Notes: a model not told the origin generated them from the letters alone. 64,000 bases of DNA from Galbitalea soli (GCF_010686725.1 NZ_JAAGWZ010000002.1:1-64000), one strand, 5' to 3'. Counted from the stretch's first letter, positions 26,292 to 35,492 are shown. Translations and numbers: made by a program.

Positions 26292-27467
26292 ATGATCAGC
26301 AGGAAGACCCGCACGAGAGCGCTGGCCATCGCAGCCCTCCCGGCCGCGGTCGCCGTCATCCTCACCGGCTGCGCGAGCGGTTCGGTCGGTGGCGGTACGA
26401 CCGCGAGCCCGTCCGCGTCGTCGAACGCGTACGCGTCCATCATCCCCAGCGGCGACATCGTGGCCGCCTCGAAGAAGCTCGTCTCCGACAGCCTCTCCGC
26501 GAGCGCCGGATTCACGCCCAAGTCGACCGGGCCCACCGCCCAGAAGCCGGGTGCGACGATCGCCTATGTCGGCAGCGACCTCACCAACGGCGGCGTGAAC
26601 ACCGTCGCCGAGGGGGTCAAGGAGGCCGCCGCCGTCATCGGGTGGAAGGTCAACGTCTACGACGGCAAGGCCACCGCGCAGGGACGAACGGATGCCCTGA
26701 ACCAGGCCATCGCATCCAAGCCGGCCGCGATCGTGCTCGGCGGCTTCGACCCGACCGAGCAGGCCGCGACCATCAAGACGGCCAACGACGCCAAGATCCC
26801 CGTCGTGGGATGGCACGCGGGCGTCGCCGCGGGCCCTGGGAACGGGCTGTTCGCCAACGTCTCGACCGACCCGCTCGCCGTGTCGCAGCTCGCCGCCGCC
26901 TACGCGGTCGCGGACTCGAACGGGAAGGCGGGAGTCGCCATCTTCACCGACGGGCAGTACCAGATCGCCGTCGAGAAGGCCAAGGCGATGGAGGCCTACA
27001 TCCAGGCCTGCTCCGGCTGCAAGGTGCTGAGCTATCAGGACTCGCCGATCGCCGAAGCCGACCAGCGCATGCCCGGCATCATCTCGAACCTGCTCCAGAA
27101 GAACGGCAGCAGCCTCACCTACCTGCTCGCGATCAACGGCAACTACTTCGGTGGTGCACAGCAGGCGCTCCGTGCGGCTGGCAAGGACCCCGCCGGTCCG
27201 CCGAAGTCGGTCGCCGCGGGTGATGGCGACTCCGCCGAATTCCAGCGGATCCGATCGGTCGACTATCAGGCGGCCACCGTCGCCGAGCCGCTGACCATGG
27301 AGGGCTGGGAGATCGTCGATGAGGTGAACCGCGCTCTCGCGGGTCAGCAGTGGTCGGGCTTCGTTCCCGCTCCCGGTCTGATCACCAAGCAGAACGTGCC
27401 CAGTGGTGACGTCTTCGATCCCGCCAGCGGGTACCGCGACGTCTACAAGAAGGTCTGGGGCAAGTAG
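26292..27467 (+). CDS. Sugar ABC transporter substrate-binding lipoprotein, ribose type
   Basis: Predicted 391-residue periplasmic-binding-protein 4 type receptor. The signal peptide ends in lipobox LTGC; a Ser/Ala-rich linker follows. The sugar fold begins near GATIAYVGSDLTNGGVNTV and contains IVLGGFDPTEQA and VVGWHAG. AAGGA precedes the ATG. Being last in the operon and followed by a strong terminator, it may be made in similar amounts to the channel unless extra promoters exist. The ligand is likely a sugar acid or lactone, judged from neighbours only. Confidence 0.88.
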   Translation: MISRKTRTRALAIAALPAAVAVILTGCASGSVGGGTTASPSASSNAYASIIPSGDIVAASKKLVSDSLSASAGFTPKSTGPTAQKPGATIAYVGSDLTNGGVNTVAEGVKEAAAVIGWKVNVYDGKATAQGRTDALNQAIASKPAAIVLGGFDPTEQAATIKTANDAKIPVVGWHAGVAAGPGNGLFANVSTDPLAVSQLAAAYAVADSNGKAGVAIFTDGQYQIAVEKAKAMEAYIQACSGCKVLSYQDSPIAEADQRMPGIISNLLQKNGSSLTYLLAINGNYFGGAQQALRAAGKDPAGPPKSVAAGDGDSAEFQRIRSVDYQAATVAEPLTMEGWEIVDEVNRALAGQQWSGFVPAPGLITKQNVPSGDVFDPASGYRDVYKKVWGK

Positions 27468-27474
27468 GCCGAGG

Positions 27475-27505
27475 GGCGGGGAAGGCCACCGTGGCCTTCC
27501 CCGCC
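27475..27505. terminator. Strong bidirectional terminator
   Basis: A perfect 15-bp stem (27475-27489 with 27491-27505) lies between the convergent binding-protein and GarR-like genes. The tip must open to form a usable loop. It is the strongest hairpin in the window. Confidence 0.75.
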
Positions 27506-27512
27506 TGACGTC

Positions 27513-28445
27513 CTAGCCCTCACCTTCACCCGACAGCGACTCGACCCAGGCACGCGTGACCGCGATGTCCTGGTCGCCGAAGCCCGCCGCGGTGAGCGAC
27601 TCGAACGAGGCCTTCAGGGTCTCGAGCTGGTGCGCCACCGTTCCCGACTTGCGGGCCTCGTCCATGGCGAAGCCCAGATCCTTGACCATGTACCGTGCAG
27701 CCCCGGAAGGGCGGTAATCCTTGTTCACGAAACGCGATCGCCGCGTCTCCAGCACCCGGCTTCCCGCGTACCCGCCCGAGAGCAGCTCGAGCAGTGCCCC
27801 GACATCGAGCCCGCTTCGCTCCGCGATGACGCAGGCCTCGCCCCAGGCGAGCACGGTCGCGGCGACGATCATCTGGTTGCACGCCTTGGCGACCTCGCCC
27901 GCGCCCAGCGGGCCCAGCAGCACGGGGTTGCCGACTGCCGCGAGCACGGGCCGCGCGACCTCGAAGTCTGCCGGGGAGCCGCCGACCATGACCGAGAGCG
28001 TTCCGGCGATCGCGCCGTCCTCGCCGCCGCTGACCGGGGTGTCGAGCACGGTGACCAGTCCCGCGGTCTTCTCGCTGAGACGAGCGCCGACTTCGCGCAC
28101 GCCGTCGGGCGACGATGTCGACCCGATGCACAGGATGACCGGCCCCTCGACCCCCGCGAGAAGACCGTCCGGCCCCGCGAGCACCGACTCCAGCTGCGGC
28201 AGATCGGGGAGCATGAGCAGGATGACGTCGGATGCGGCGGCCACCTCGCGGGAGCTCGCCGCCCACCGCGCCCCGGAATCGAGCAACTCGGCCACGCTCT
28301 CGCGGCGTCGGGCCGTGATCGTGAGCCCCGCATCCTGCACCCCCTCGGCGCGGAGGATGTTGCGGGCCATGGGCGCGCCCATGACGCCGAGACCGATGAA
28401 TCCGACCCGTGGGAAGGCGCTCTGGCGCCCCGTTACGCTCACCAT
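27513..28445 (-). CDS. NAD(P)-dependent beta-hydroxyacid dehydrogenase (GarR/HIBADH family)
   Basis: Predicted 310-residue oxidoreductase for a small beta-hydroxy acid, for example tartronate semialdehyde reduction. Rossmann motif GFIGLGVMGAPMA at about residues 15-27, substrate motif DTPVSGGEDGA, and catalytic Lys in GAGEVAKACNQMI. The ATG at 28445 has no Shine-Dalgarno site, but TATGCT lies 7 bases upstream, suggesting a leaderless message; a GTG one codon later is possible. It is divergent from the D-2-hydroxyacid dehydrogenase and convergent with the importer operon. Confidence 0.83.
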   Translation of the reverse strand: MVSVTGRQSAFPRVGFIGLGVMGAPMARNILRAEGVQDAGLTITARRRESVAELLDSGARWAASSREVAAASDVILLMLPDLPQLESVLAGPDGLLAGVEGPVILCIGSTSSPDGVREVGARLSEKTAGLVTVLDTPVSGGEDGAIAGTLSVMVGGSPADFEVARPVLAAVGNPVLLGPLGAGEVAKACNQMIVAATVLAWGEACVIAERSGLDVGALLELLSGGYAGSRVLETRRSRFVNKDYRPSGAARYMVKDLGFAMDEARKSGTVAHQLETLKASFESLTAAGFGDQDIAVTRAWVESLSGEGEG

Positions 28446-28561
28446 GAGCACAGCATAACGAACGGCGTTCAGCGCAATGGATGATCCCGGAGCGCTGTTC
28501 GACCCCTCGAACACACCGCCCATCCACCCCGTCGAGACGACGAACGCCGAAAGCCGAGACT

Positions 28562-29623
28562 GTGACCGAAACACCCACCTCCACACTGAGGGCGGTCGTC
28601 GCGACCCCCCTGAGCGAAGACCTCTGCCGGCTCATCGAGGAACGTGAACCGCGGGTGCGACTCGTTCGCGACCAGACGCTTCTTCCCCCCATGCGCTGGC
28701 CCGGTGACCACGGCGGGGATCCCGCGTTCACCCGCACCCCCGAACAGCAGACCGCCTTCGACGCTCTCGTCGACTCGGCGGAGGTGCTGTACGGGATTCC
28801 GGACGAGTCGCCCCTCGCGCTCGCGCGCACCGTCGCCGCCAACCCTGGACTCCGCTGGGTGCAGACGATGGCGGCCGGTGGCGGCACACAGGTGAAGCTC
28901 GCCGGACTGGCCGGGTCGGATCTCGAGCGGCTCGTCGTGACGACCTCCGCGGGGGTCCACGCGCGGTCACTCGCCGAGTTCGCGGTGTTCGGTGTGCTCG
29001 CCGGAGCGAAGAGTCTTCCGCGCCTCAGCGCCTTCAAGGAATCGAACCAGTGGACCGGCCGCTGGACCATGGGCCAGGTGAGCGAGCAGACCGTGCTCGT
29101 GGTGGGGCTCGGCAGCATCGGCCGCGAGACCGCCCGGCTGCTGTACGCACTCGGCGCACGAGTGTGGGGCACGAGCCGGAGCGAGAGCGCCGTGGAGGGG
29201 GTGGAGCGGATCATCCACCCCGACGACCTCGCCGACGTCATCGGGGCTGCGGACGCGGTCGTCGTGACCCTGCCGGGCACGGATGCGACGGAGCGACTGG
29301 TCAGCGCCCGGGTGCTGGGCCGGACGAAGCGCGGCGCGACCCTCGTGAGCGTGGGCCGGGGCACCGTGATCGACGAGGACGCCCTCATCGAGGTGCTCCG
29401 TGACGGGCACCTCGGCTTCGCGGCCCTCGACGTCTTCGCCGTCGAGCCGCTCTCGCCGGACAGCGAGCTCTGGACGCTTCCCAATGTCGTGCTGAGCCCC
29501 CACACCGCGGCCCTCACCGACGCCGAGGATCGCCTCATCGCCGAGCTCTTCGCGGAGAACGCGACCCGGCTGCTGGACGGGCGGGAGATGATCAACATCA
29601 TCAACAAGCGGGAGTTCTACTGA
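28562..29623 (+). CDS. D-2-hydroxyacid dehydrogenase
   Basis: Predicted 353-residue NAD(P)-dependent enzyme of the D-isomer family, reducing or oxidising 2-keto/2-hydroxy acids. NAD motif GLGSIGRE, catalytic Arg in SVGRGTVID, Glu in VFAVEPL and His in LSPHTAAL are all present. The frame opens at 28481; GTG at 28562 gives the usual N terminus. A GAAC-GGC-GTTC inverted repeat at 28460-28470 lies between it and the divergent GarR-like gene and may be a shared regulator site. Confidence 0.85.
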   Translation: MTETPTSTLRAVVATPLSEDLCRLIEEREPRVRLVRDQTLLPPMRWPGDHGGDPAFTRTPEQQTAFDALVDSAEVLYGIPDESPLALARTVAANPGLRWVQTMAAGGGTQVKLAGLAGSDLERLVVTTSAGVHARSLAEFAVFGVLAGAKSLPRLSAFKESNQWTGRWTMGQVSEQTVLVVGLGSIGRETARLLYALGARVWGTSRSESAVEGVERIIHPDDLADVIGAADAVVVTLPGTDATERLVSARVLGRTKRGATLVSVGRGTVIDEDALIEVLRDGHLGFAALDVFAVEPLSPDSELWTLPNVVLSPHTAALTDAEDRLIAELFAENATRLLDGREMINIINKREFY

Positions 29624-29673
29624 GCGAGGAGTACTCCGCTAGGCTCCTGACAAATAGCTGAGGAGACGCCGAC

Positions 29674-30465
29674 GTGGCCGCAGAAGACACCGCCGATCGG
29701 GGCACCGCCCCCGCCGTGACGCGTGCTGTCGCCATCCTCGGCCTGCTCGCCGACGCCCACGGCGCCCCCATGAGCCTCAGCGAGATCGCCCGTGCGCTCG
29801 GGATCGCCAAGTCCTCCACGTCCAACCTCTGCGTCGCGCTCGAGGAGGGCGGAATGGTGCAGCGGAGTGATCAGGGCTACACCCTCGGGCGGCGCACCGT
29901 GGAACTGGGAGGAGCATTTCTGCGCTCCTTCGATCAGGTGCGCGAGTTCTACAAGATCTGCTCCGAGTCGCCGGTGCTCAGCCACGAGCTGCTCCAGATC
30001 GCCGTGCTCGACGGCGTCGACGTGCTCTATCTCGCCCGGCACGAGGGCCGAGCGCCGCTTCGCCTCTCGGCGACGATCGGTGACCGCTTCCCGGCCGCGC
30101 TCACCGCGATCGGGAACGCCCTGCTCGCCAACCTCGACCCCGCGGAGGTCGCCGAGCGGTACCACGGGGTCAGCGAGTGGCCCCGACTGACCGAGAAGTC
30201 GGTTCAGACCTTCGAGGGGCTGGAGGCCAAGCTCGCGGCCACGCGGGAGCGCGGCTACAGCCTCGACGAGGGTGAGGTGTTCCCGAGCGTCATCGGCGTC
30301 GCGATGCTCATCCCGCCGCGTTCGAGCGGCGACGTGCCGATGGCGATGGGGGCCTCGATGTTCCGCTCGGCGGACTCGCCGAAGCACCGCGAGCGCGTGA
30401 TCGTCGCGCTGCGCGCCGCCGTCGCCCGCCTGGGGAACCCGATGATCGTGACCGACGCCGACTGA
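29674..30465 (+). CDS. IclR family regulator (second of two)
   Basis: Predicted 263-residue regulator with a winged helix at about residues 12-75 (LSEIARALGIAKSSTSNL) and the IclR effector domain (LYLARHEGRAPLRL, PAALTAIGNALLA). GTG start with AGGAG 8 bases before. It lies directly before the IdnO/IdnD-like operon whose promoter carries a 27-bp palindrome, which it probably occupies. It is related to, but clearly different from, the IclR at 22763-23542. Confidence 0.86.
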   Translation: MAAEDTADRGTAPAVTRAVAILGLLADAHGAPMSLSEIARALGIAKSSTSNLCVALEEGGMVQRSDQGYTLGRRTVELGGAFLRSFDQVREFYKICSESPVLSHELLQIAVLDGVDVLYLARHEGRAPLRLSATIGDRFPAALTAIGNALLANLDPAEVAERYHGVSEWPRLTEKSVQTFEGLEAKLAATRERGYSLDEGEVFPSVIGVAMLIPPRSSGDVPMAMGASMFRSADSPKHRERVIVALRAAVARLGNPMIVTDAD

Positions 30466-30484
30466 CGAGTTCAGCCGGCTGTTC

Positions 30485-30519
30485 ATTCTGTTGAACTGTG
30501 TTCAGCAGAATGCTACTCT
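30485..30519 (+). promoter_or_regulatory. Promoter overlapped by 27-bp palindrome
   Basis: TTGAAC (30491-30496) and TACTCT (30514-30519) are a good -35/-10 pair with a 17-bp spacer. ATTCTGTTGAAC (30485-30496) and GTTCAGCAGAAT (30500-30511) form an inverted repeat with one mismatch that covers the -35 box and most of the spacer. A regulator bound here would block polymerase; the IclR protein just upstream is the obvious candidate. Confidence 0.7.
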
Positions 30520-30579
30520 GGCGACGACGGAGGACGAGGCGCCACCCAGCCCTCGCCGTCGGAGCGTAAAGGAGCGCGC

Positions 30580-31365
30580 ATGTCCGCCAGCGCCGACAGT
30601 GCACGACTGTTCGACATCGCGGGGAAGACCGCGCTCGTCACCGGATCGAGCCGCGGGATCGGGCGCGCGCTGGCGGAGGGGCTGGCCGCCGCGGGAGCAC
30701 GGGTGGTCATCCATGGGCGCGACGCGGCCGTCGCGCGGGAGACCGCGGCCGACCTCGCCGGCCGTCACGACTCCGAGGTGCACGTCGCGAACTTCGACGT
30801 CACGGACGCCGAAGAGGTAGGGGCGGGCGTCGCCGGGATCGAGCGCGATTTCGGCGCGATCGACATCCTCGTCAACAACGCGGGCATCCAGCGGCGCGCG
30901 CCGTTCCTCGACTTCACGGTGGCCGATTGGAACGACATCATCGCCACCAACCTCACGAGCGCGTTCCTGGTCGGGCAGGCCGTGGCCCGCGGAATGGCCC
31001 GGCGCGGTCGTGGCAAGATCGTGAACATCGGCTCCGTGCAGAGCAGCCTCGGCCGCCCCGGCATCGCGCCCTACGCGGCGAGCAAGGGCGGAATCGTCAT
31101 GCTGACGCGGGGCATGTGCGCCGATCTCGCGGGGTCGGGCATCCAGGTCAACGCGCTCGCCCCGGGCTACTTCGCGACCGAGCTGACGAAGGCGCTCGTC
31201 GATGACGAACAGTTCAGCGCCTGGGTGCGCGGCCGCACCCCGGCCGGGCGCTGGGGCGCCGTCGAAGACCTCGTCGGCACCCTCCGGTATCTCGTCGCGC
31301 CCGCCTCCGACTTCGTCAACGGGCAGATCATCTACGTCGACGGCGGCATGACCGCGGTCGTGTGA
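30580..31365 (+). CDS. Gluconate 5-dehydrogenase-like SDR (IdnO-like)
   Basis: Predicted 261-residue SDR. Beyond the general motifs (TGSSRGIG, NNAG, YAASK) it matches the gluconate/5-keto-gluconate reductase group at NNAGIQRRAPFLDF, NLTSAFLVGQAVAR and GYFATELTKAL, followed by RTPAGRWG. It would interconvert 5-ketogluconate and gluconate. It heads an operon with the IdnD-like dehydrogenase 19 bases downstream and a palindromic promoter upstream. Assignment to IdnO is by motif memory, so a related sugar acid is possible. Confidence 0.78.
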   Translation: MSASADSARLFDIAGKTALVTGSSRGIGRALAEGLAAAGARVVIHGRDAAVARETAADLAGRHDSEVHVANFDVTDAEEVGAGVAGIERDFGAIDILVNNAGIQRRAPFLDFTVADWNDIIATNLTSAFLVGQAVARGMARRGRGKIVNIGSVQSSLGRPGIAPYAASKGGIVMLTRGMCADLAGSGIQVNALAPGYFATELTKALVDDEQFSAWVRGRTPAGRWGAVEDLVGTLRYLVAPASDFVNGQIIYVDGGMTAVV

Positions 31366-31384
31366 ATCCAGTGAAAGGCACCCC

Positions 31385-32428
31385 ATGAAGGCACTCGTCG
31401 CGCACGGCGCCGGCGACCTCCGCATCGAGGACCGCGAGGCGCGGGAACCCGGCTCCGGCGAGGTTCTGATCAGGATGACCCACGGCGGCATCTGCGGATC
31501 CGACCTGCACTACTACAAGGAGGGCCGCGTCGGCGCCTTCGCGATCACCGAACCCCTCGTGCTCGGGCACGAGGTCGCCGGTCGCGTCGAGCGGGACGGC
31601 CGCGCGAGTGATGATCCGAACGCCCTGCCGGTCGGAACCCCCGTCACCCTGCACCCCGCGAGCTACGACCGGCAGAACCCCGAGTTCGACCCCGCCCGCC
31701 CCACCATCAGTCCCGGTGCGCGGTACCTGGGCAGCGCCGCCACCACTCCGCACACGCAAGGCGGCTTCTCGGAGTTCGTCACGGCCCGGACCGACCAGGT
31801 GCGCGTCCTCCCGGAGGGCCTGCCGCTCAGCCGGGGAGTGCTCGCCGAGCCGCTCGGGGTGGGGCTGCACGCCATCGCCCGCGCGGGCGGGGTCGACGGC
31901 AGGCGCGTCCTCATCAGCGGCTCGGGGCCGATCGGTCTTCTCGCTCTGCGGGCCGCCGTCCTCGCCGGTGCGACGGAGGTGTGGGCGTCCGACGTTCTCG
32001 AACGTCCGCTCGCTCTTGCCCGTCAGCTCGGCGCCGCGGGAACCGTCGCGCTCCGCAGCGAGCAGGTCCCGACCCGGGCCTTCGACGTGGTCATCGAGGC
32101 CGCCGGGGTTCCGGCCGCCACCTCGACCGCCATCCGTGCCGTGCGGAGCGGTGGGGTCGTCGTGCAGGTGGGAATGGTGCCCGGCACCCCCGAGCCCTAC
32201 GCGCTCGCCGAGTTGGTCAGCCGCGAGATCGACCTGCGCGGCGCGTTCCGCTTCGACACCGAGATCGACACCGCCATCGAGATGCTCGCCCGCGACCCCC
32301 TGTTCGACCTCGTGGTCACGCACAGCTTCGCGGCGGATGACGCGGTCGCGGCCTTCGCGGTCGCCGCGGACTCGGCCGTCTCGAGCAAGGTGGTCCTGCG
32401 CCTGTGGGGCGCCGAGGGCGAGGACTAG
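31385..32428 (+). CDS. L-idonate 5-dehydrogenase-like MDR (IdnD-like)
   Basis: Predicted 347-residue medium-chain dehydrogenase oxidising a sugar acid or polyol at C5. GGICGSDLHYYKEGRVG with catalytic Cys37, GHE at 61-63 and AEPLGVGLHA fit IdnD. The segment where zinc dehydrogenases carry four structural cysteines (about residues 80-115) has none, so the structural zinc site is absent. AAAGG precedes the ATG; TAGTG overlap joins it to the next gene. With IdnO-like and gluconokinase it would form an idonate-to-6-phosphogluconate route. Confidence 0.78.
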   Translation: MKALVAHGAGDLRIEDREAREPGSGEVLIRMTHGGICGSDLHYYKEGRVGAFAITEPLVLGHEVAGRVERDGRASDDPNALPVGTPVTLHPASYDRQNPEFDPARPTISPGARYLGSAATTPHTQGGFSEFVTARTDQVRVLPEGLPLSRGVLAEPLGVGLHAIARAGGVDGRRVLISGSGPIGLLALRAAVLAGATEVWASDVLERPLALARQLGAAGTVALRSEQVPTRAFDVVIEAAGVPAATSTAIRAVRSGGVVVQVGMVPGTPEPYALAELVSREIDLRGAFRFDTEIDTAIEMLARDPLFDLVVTHSFAADDAVAAFAVAADSAVSSKVVLRLWGAEGED

Positions 32429-33165
32429 TGCGGGTCGGCCGGATCCAGACCGAGGACGGGCCGCGCGCGGTCATCCACGATGGCGTCTGGTGGCGCGCGG
32501 TCGACGACCCGTTCGCGCCGGCGCCCGTGTTCACCGGCGAACGCTACCCGGTCGAGGGAGCCCGCCTGCTAGCCCCCTGCCTCCCCACGGTGATCGTGGG
32601 GATCTCGCACAATCTGGGTGCGAACGATCATCCTCTGCCGATCCAGGCCTTCCTCAAATCGACCCGCACGCTCGCGGGGCCGGGCGATGAGGTGCCCTAC
32701 CGGCGGGGCATCGGCACCGTCAACATGGAGGGCGAGCTCGCCCTCGTCATCGGGACGCGGTGTCGCGACCTCGCTCGCGAGACGGCGCTCGACGTCGTCT
32801 TCGGGTACACGATCGCCAACGACGTCACCAGTGCGGGCCAGGTCGAGGTCGACGAGAAGTTCACCCAGGTGAAGAACGGCATCAACTACACCCCCGTCGG
32901 CCCCTGGATCGAGACGAGCCTCGCCACTCCGGATGCCCGCGCCATCGTCATGCACGTGAACGGTGTCGACACGCTCGAGTCCTCCACCGCGCGCCTCCCG
33001 TCAGACCTCACCGACGTGCTCGTCTACGTGACGAGGTGGATGGAGCTCGGCCCCGGCGACCTCGTGCTGACCGGAGCGCCCGCCACCTCCGTCGCGGTGC
33101 AGCCCGGCGATGAGGTGGCCATCACGATCGACGGACTCGGGACCCTCGTCAACACCGTGGGGTGA
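32428..33165 (+). CDS. Fumarylacetoacetate hydrolase family protein
   Basis: Predicted 245-residue metal-dependent enzyme cleaving C-C bonds or handling beta-diketo or oxo acids. It has the short N-terminal domain, then VGISHNLGANDH, MEGELALVIG with metal-binding Glu, GYTIANDVTS and VLTGAPATSVAVQPGD, as in the FAH fold. Several sugar-acid pathways end with such a hydrolase acting on a diketo-deoxy acid, but no sugar-acid dehydratase is visible here, so its exact step is unclear. GTG start overlaps the IdnD-like stop by one base. Confidence 0.83.
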   Translation: MRVGRIQTEDGPRAVIHDGVWWRAVDDPFAPAPVFTGERYPVEGARLLAPCLPTVIVGISHNLGANDHPLPIQAFLKSTRTLAGPGDEVPYRRGIGTVNMEGELALVIGTRCRDLARETALDVVFGYTIANDVTSAGQVEVDEKFTQVKNGINYTPVGPWIETSLATPDARAIVMHVNGVDTLESSTARLPSDLTDVLVYVTRWMELGPGDLVLTGAPATSVAVQPGDEVAITIDGLGTLVNTVG

Positions 33166-33252
33166 GGGGGCGGGTCGCCGGCCCCGCCGATGCCTCGTCG
33201 CCCTGGCTCCCATTCCTTCACGCCCCTGCGTGATACCGATTTCAGAAAATCC

Positions 33253-33281
33253 TTGACGCGAGGTTTGATAGCGCTATCATA
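33253..33281 (+). promoter_or_regulatory. Alpha-galactosidase promoter with LacI-type operator
   Basis: TTGACG (33253-33258) and a TATCAT/ATCATA box (33275-33281) make a strong promoter with 16-17-bp spacing. TGATAGCGCTATCA (33266-33279) is a perfect 14-bp palindrome with central GC, lying between and over the -10 box. The LacI protein at 38683-39702 is the probable repressor. Confidence 0.78.
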
Positions 33282-33328
33282 AAAACTGCGTCCCGCCGGG
33301 TCGTGCATTCCGCAATGGTGAGGACGTC

Positions 33329-35440
33329 GTGAGCGCAACAGTCTCGTGGGGCACAACCGCTCTCGAACTCGACCTGGTCTGGGCGGATGACCGTCCCGTC
33401 TCCCTCGGGGCGGCTCGCACCGCATCCCACGCCGTCGTCTTCGAGCGTGAGGTTCCGATCGTCGAGATCCTCACCGTCGACGGCGGGCACGTGTCGGCCA
33501 ATCACCGGCTCATCCACACCGCCGTCGGCGCCGCGCTGCGATACGTGCACCACGACGCGTGGACGACGGCCGGGTGGGCTCACCTCGAGCTCACGATGGA
33601 GGCGCCGGAGCACGGCATCCGCGCGGTTCTGCGACTGAGCATGCCCGAGGGCGTCGCGGCGCTGCGCTCCACCGTGACGGTCACCGCGCTCCCCGCCGCG
33701 ACGTCGGTCGGCCTGCTGTCGGTCGCCTCCTGGTCGGCATCGTTCGGGCATACCGGCCCCGCGCCGACCACGGGCGTCGAGGGCTGGTCCCTTCTCTCCG
33801 GGCGCAGCGACTGGCTCGGCGAGGGGCGCTGGTCGCTCACTCCGCTCCGTGGTCACCTCTTCCCGACCCTCGCCCAGGAGATCACGGGGCACAATCCGCG
33901 GGGATCGCACTCCGTCGTCTCCACCGGCACCTGGTCGTCGGGCACCTTCCACCCCGTGGCGGGCGTCGTCTCCGACAGCGAGTCGATCTGCTGGCTGTGG
34001 CAGGTCGAGCACAACGGCGCGTGGCGCTGGGAGATCGGCGAGAACACCGTCGAGGGCTTCGTCTCGCTCTCCGGGCCGACCGACCTCGACCACCAGTGGT
34101 TCGAGATGCTCGCACCGGGGGAGTCCTTCACCTCGGTGCCGGTCGCCATCGCGCTCGGCGGCGACGTCGACGCGGCGGTGGAGGTGCTGACCGCGTATCG
34201 TCGGGCAGCCCGTCGCGGTCATCCCGACAACGAGGCGATGCCGGTCGTCTTCAACGACTACATGAACACGCTGGGCGGCGACCCCACGAGCGCGAAACTG
34301 CTGCCCCTCATCGATGCGGCGGCCCGCACGGGCGCGGAGATCTTCTGCATCGACGCCGGGTGGTACGACGACGGCGGGGACTGGTGGGACAGCGTGGGCG
34401 AGTGGATGCCCTCGGCCAGCCGATTCCCCGAGGGTCTCGCCTCCGTCGTCCAGCACATTCGCGACCGCGGCATGACCCCGGGGCTGTGGCTGGAACCCGA
34501 GGTGGTCGGCACGCGGAGCCCCATGGCCGACCTCTTGCCGACCGCCGCCTTCCTACAGCGCGGCGGGAGGCGGATCGTCGAACACGACCGACTGCACCTC
34601 GACCTGCGCCACCCCGCCGCCCGGGCCCACCTCGACGCGGTCGTCGACCGGCTGGTCGCGGAGTTCGGCATCGGCTACTTCAAACTCGACTACAACATCA
34701 ATCCGGGCGCGGGCACCGACGCGGGGCCGATGAGCGTGGGGGCCGGGCTGCTCGGCCACAACCGCGCCCACCTCGACTGGCTCGACGGTGTGCTCGACCG
34801 CCACCCCGACCTCGTGCTGGAGAACTGCAGCTCGGGCGCGATGCGCACCGACTTCGCGATGCTCGGCCGACTCCAGCTGCAATCGACCACCGACCAGCAG
34901 GATCCCCTCCGCTACCCGCCCATCGCCGCGACCGCGCCGCTCTCCATGCTGCCCGAGCAGGCCGCCAACTGGGCCTACCCGCAGCCCGCGATGACGCCCG
35001 AGGAGTCGGCGTTCACCCTCGCCACGGCGATGCTGGGTCGGTTCTACCTCTCCGGCCACGTCGACAGGATGACCGAGCCCCAGCTCGCCCTCGTGACAGA
35101 GGCCGTCGCCCGGCACAAGGCGCTGCGGCCGATCATCCGAACCGCCACGCCCTTCTGGCCCCTCGGCCTGCCCAGCTGGACCACCCCCTGGGTCGCGCTC
35201 GGGCTCGCCACCTCGACTTCCAGATTCGTCACGATCTGGAACAGGTCACCCGAGATGCGGGACGTGACCCTGCACCTTCCCGACCTGGCCGGCGCGGATG
35301 TCGTCATCCGCACCGTCTTCCCTGAGCAGCTGACCGAGTGGGGCACCACCTGGGACGCGGCGACGGGAGCCCTCACGGTGCGCAACCCCACGGGTGTGGT
35401 GTCTGCGCGCACGATCGAGCTCATTACGCGCGATCGGTGA
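33329..35440 (+). CDS. GH36 alpha-galactosidase
   Basis: Predicted 703-residue cytoplasmic alpha-galactosidase releasing galactose from melibiose or raffinose-type sugars. N-terminal beta-sandwich, then a TIM barrel with FCIDAGWYDDGGDWWD, WLEPEVVG, nucleophile Asp454 in YFKLDYN and acid/base Asp508 in CSSGAMRTDF. Length is normal for bacterial GH36. GTG start with GTGAGGA upstream. It leads an operon with a family 1 ABC importer and LacI regulator, implying import of intact alpha-galactosides. Confidence 0.9.
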   Translation: MSATVSWGTTALELDLVWADDRPVSLGAARTASHAVVFEREVPIVEILTVDGGHVSANHRLIHTAVGAALRYVHHDAWTTAGWAHLELTMEAPEHGIRAVLRLSMPEGVAALRSTVTVTALPAATSVGLLSVASWSASFGHTGPAPTTGVEGWSLLSGRSDWLGEGRWSLTPLRGHLFPTLAQEITGHNPRGSHSVVSTGTWSSGTFHPVAGVVSDSESICWLWQVEHNGAWRWEIGENTVEGFVSLSGPTDLDHQWFEMLAPGESFTSVPVAIALGGDVDAAVEVLTAYRRAARRGHPDNEAMPVVFNDYMNTLGGDPTSAKLLPLIDAAARTGAEIFCIDAGWYDDGGDWWDSVGEWMPSASRFPEGLASVVQHIRDRGMTPGLWLEPEVVGTRSPMADLLPTAAFLQRGGRRIVEHDRLHLDLRHPAARAHLDAVVDRLVAEFGIGYFKLDYNINPGAGTDAGPMSVGAGLLGHNRAHLDWLDGVLDRHPDLVLENCSSGAMRTDFAMLGRLQLQSTTDQQDPLRYPPIAATAPLSMLPEQAANWAYPQPAMTPEESAFTLATAMLGRFYLSGHVDRMTEPQLALVTEAVARHKALRPIIRTATPFWPLGLPSWTTPWVALGLATSTSRFVTIWNRSPEMRDVTLHLPDLAGADVVIRTVFPEQLTEWGTTWDAATGALTVRNPTGVVSARTIELITRDR

Positions 35441-35492
35441 GGCGTCCAGAGATCCTGCACCACCCTGACACCATCATTCAAGGAGCAATTCA

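Noticed and set aside
33168-33188. Terminator after the FAH gene
   Set aside because: GGCGGG and CCCGCC can pair over only 6 bp with an 8-base loop and no T-run, too weak to list.
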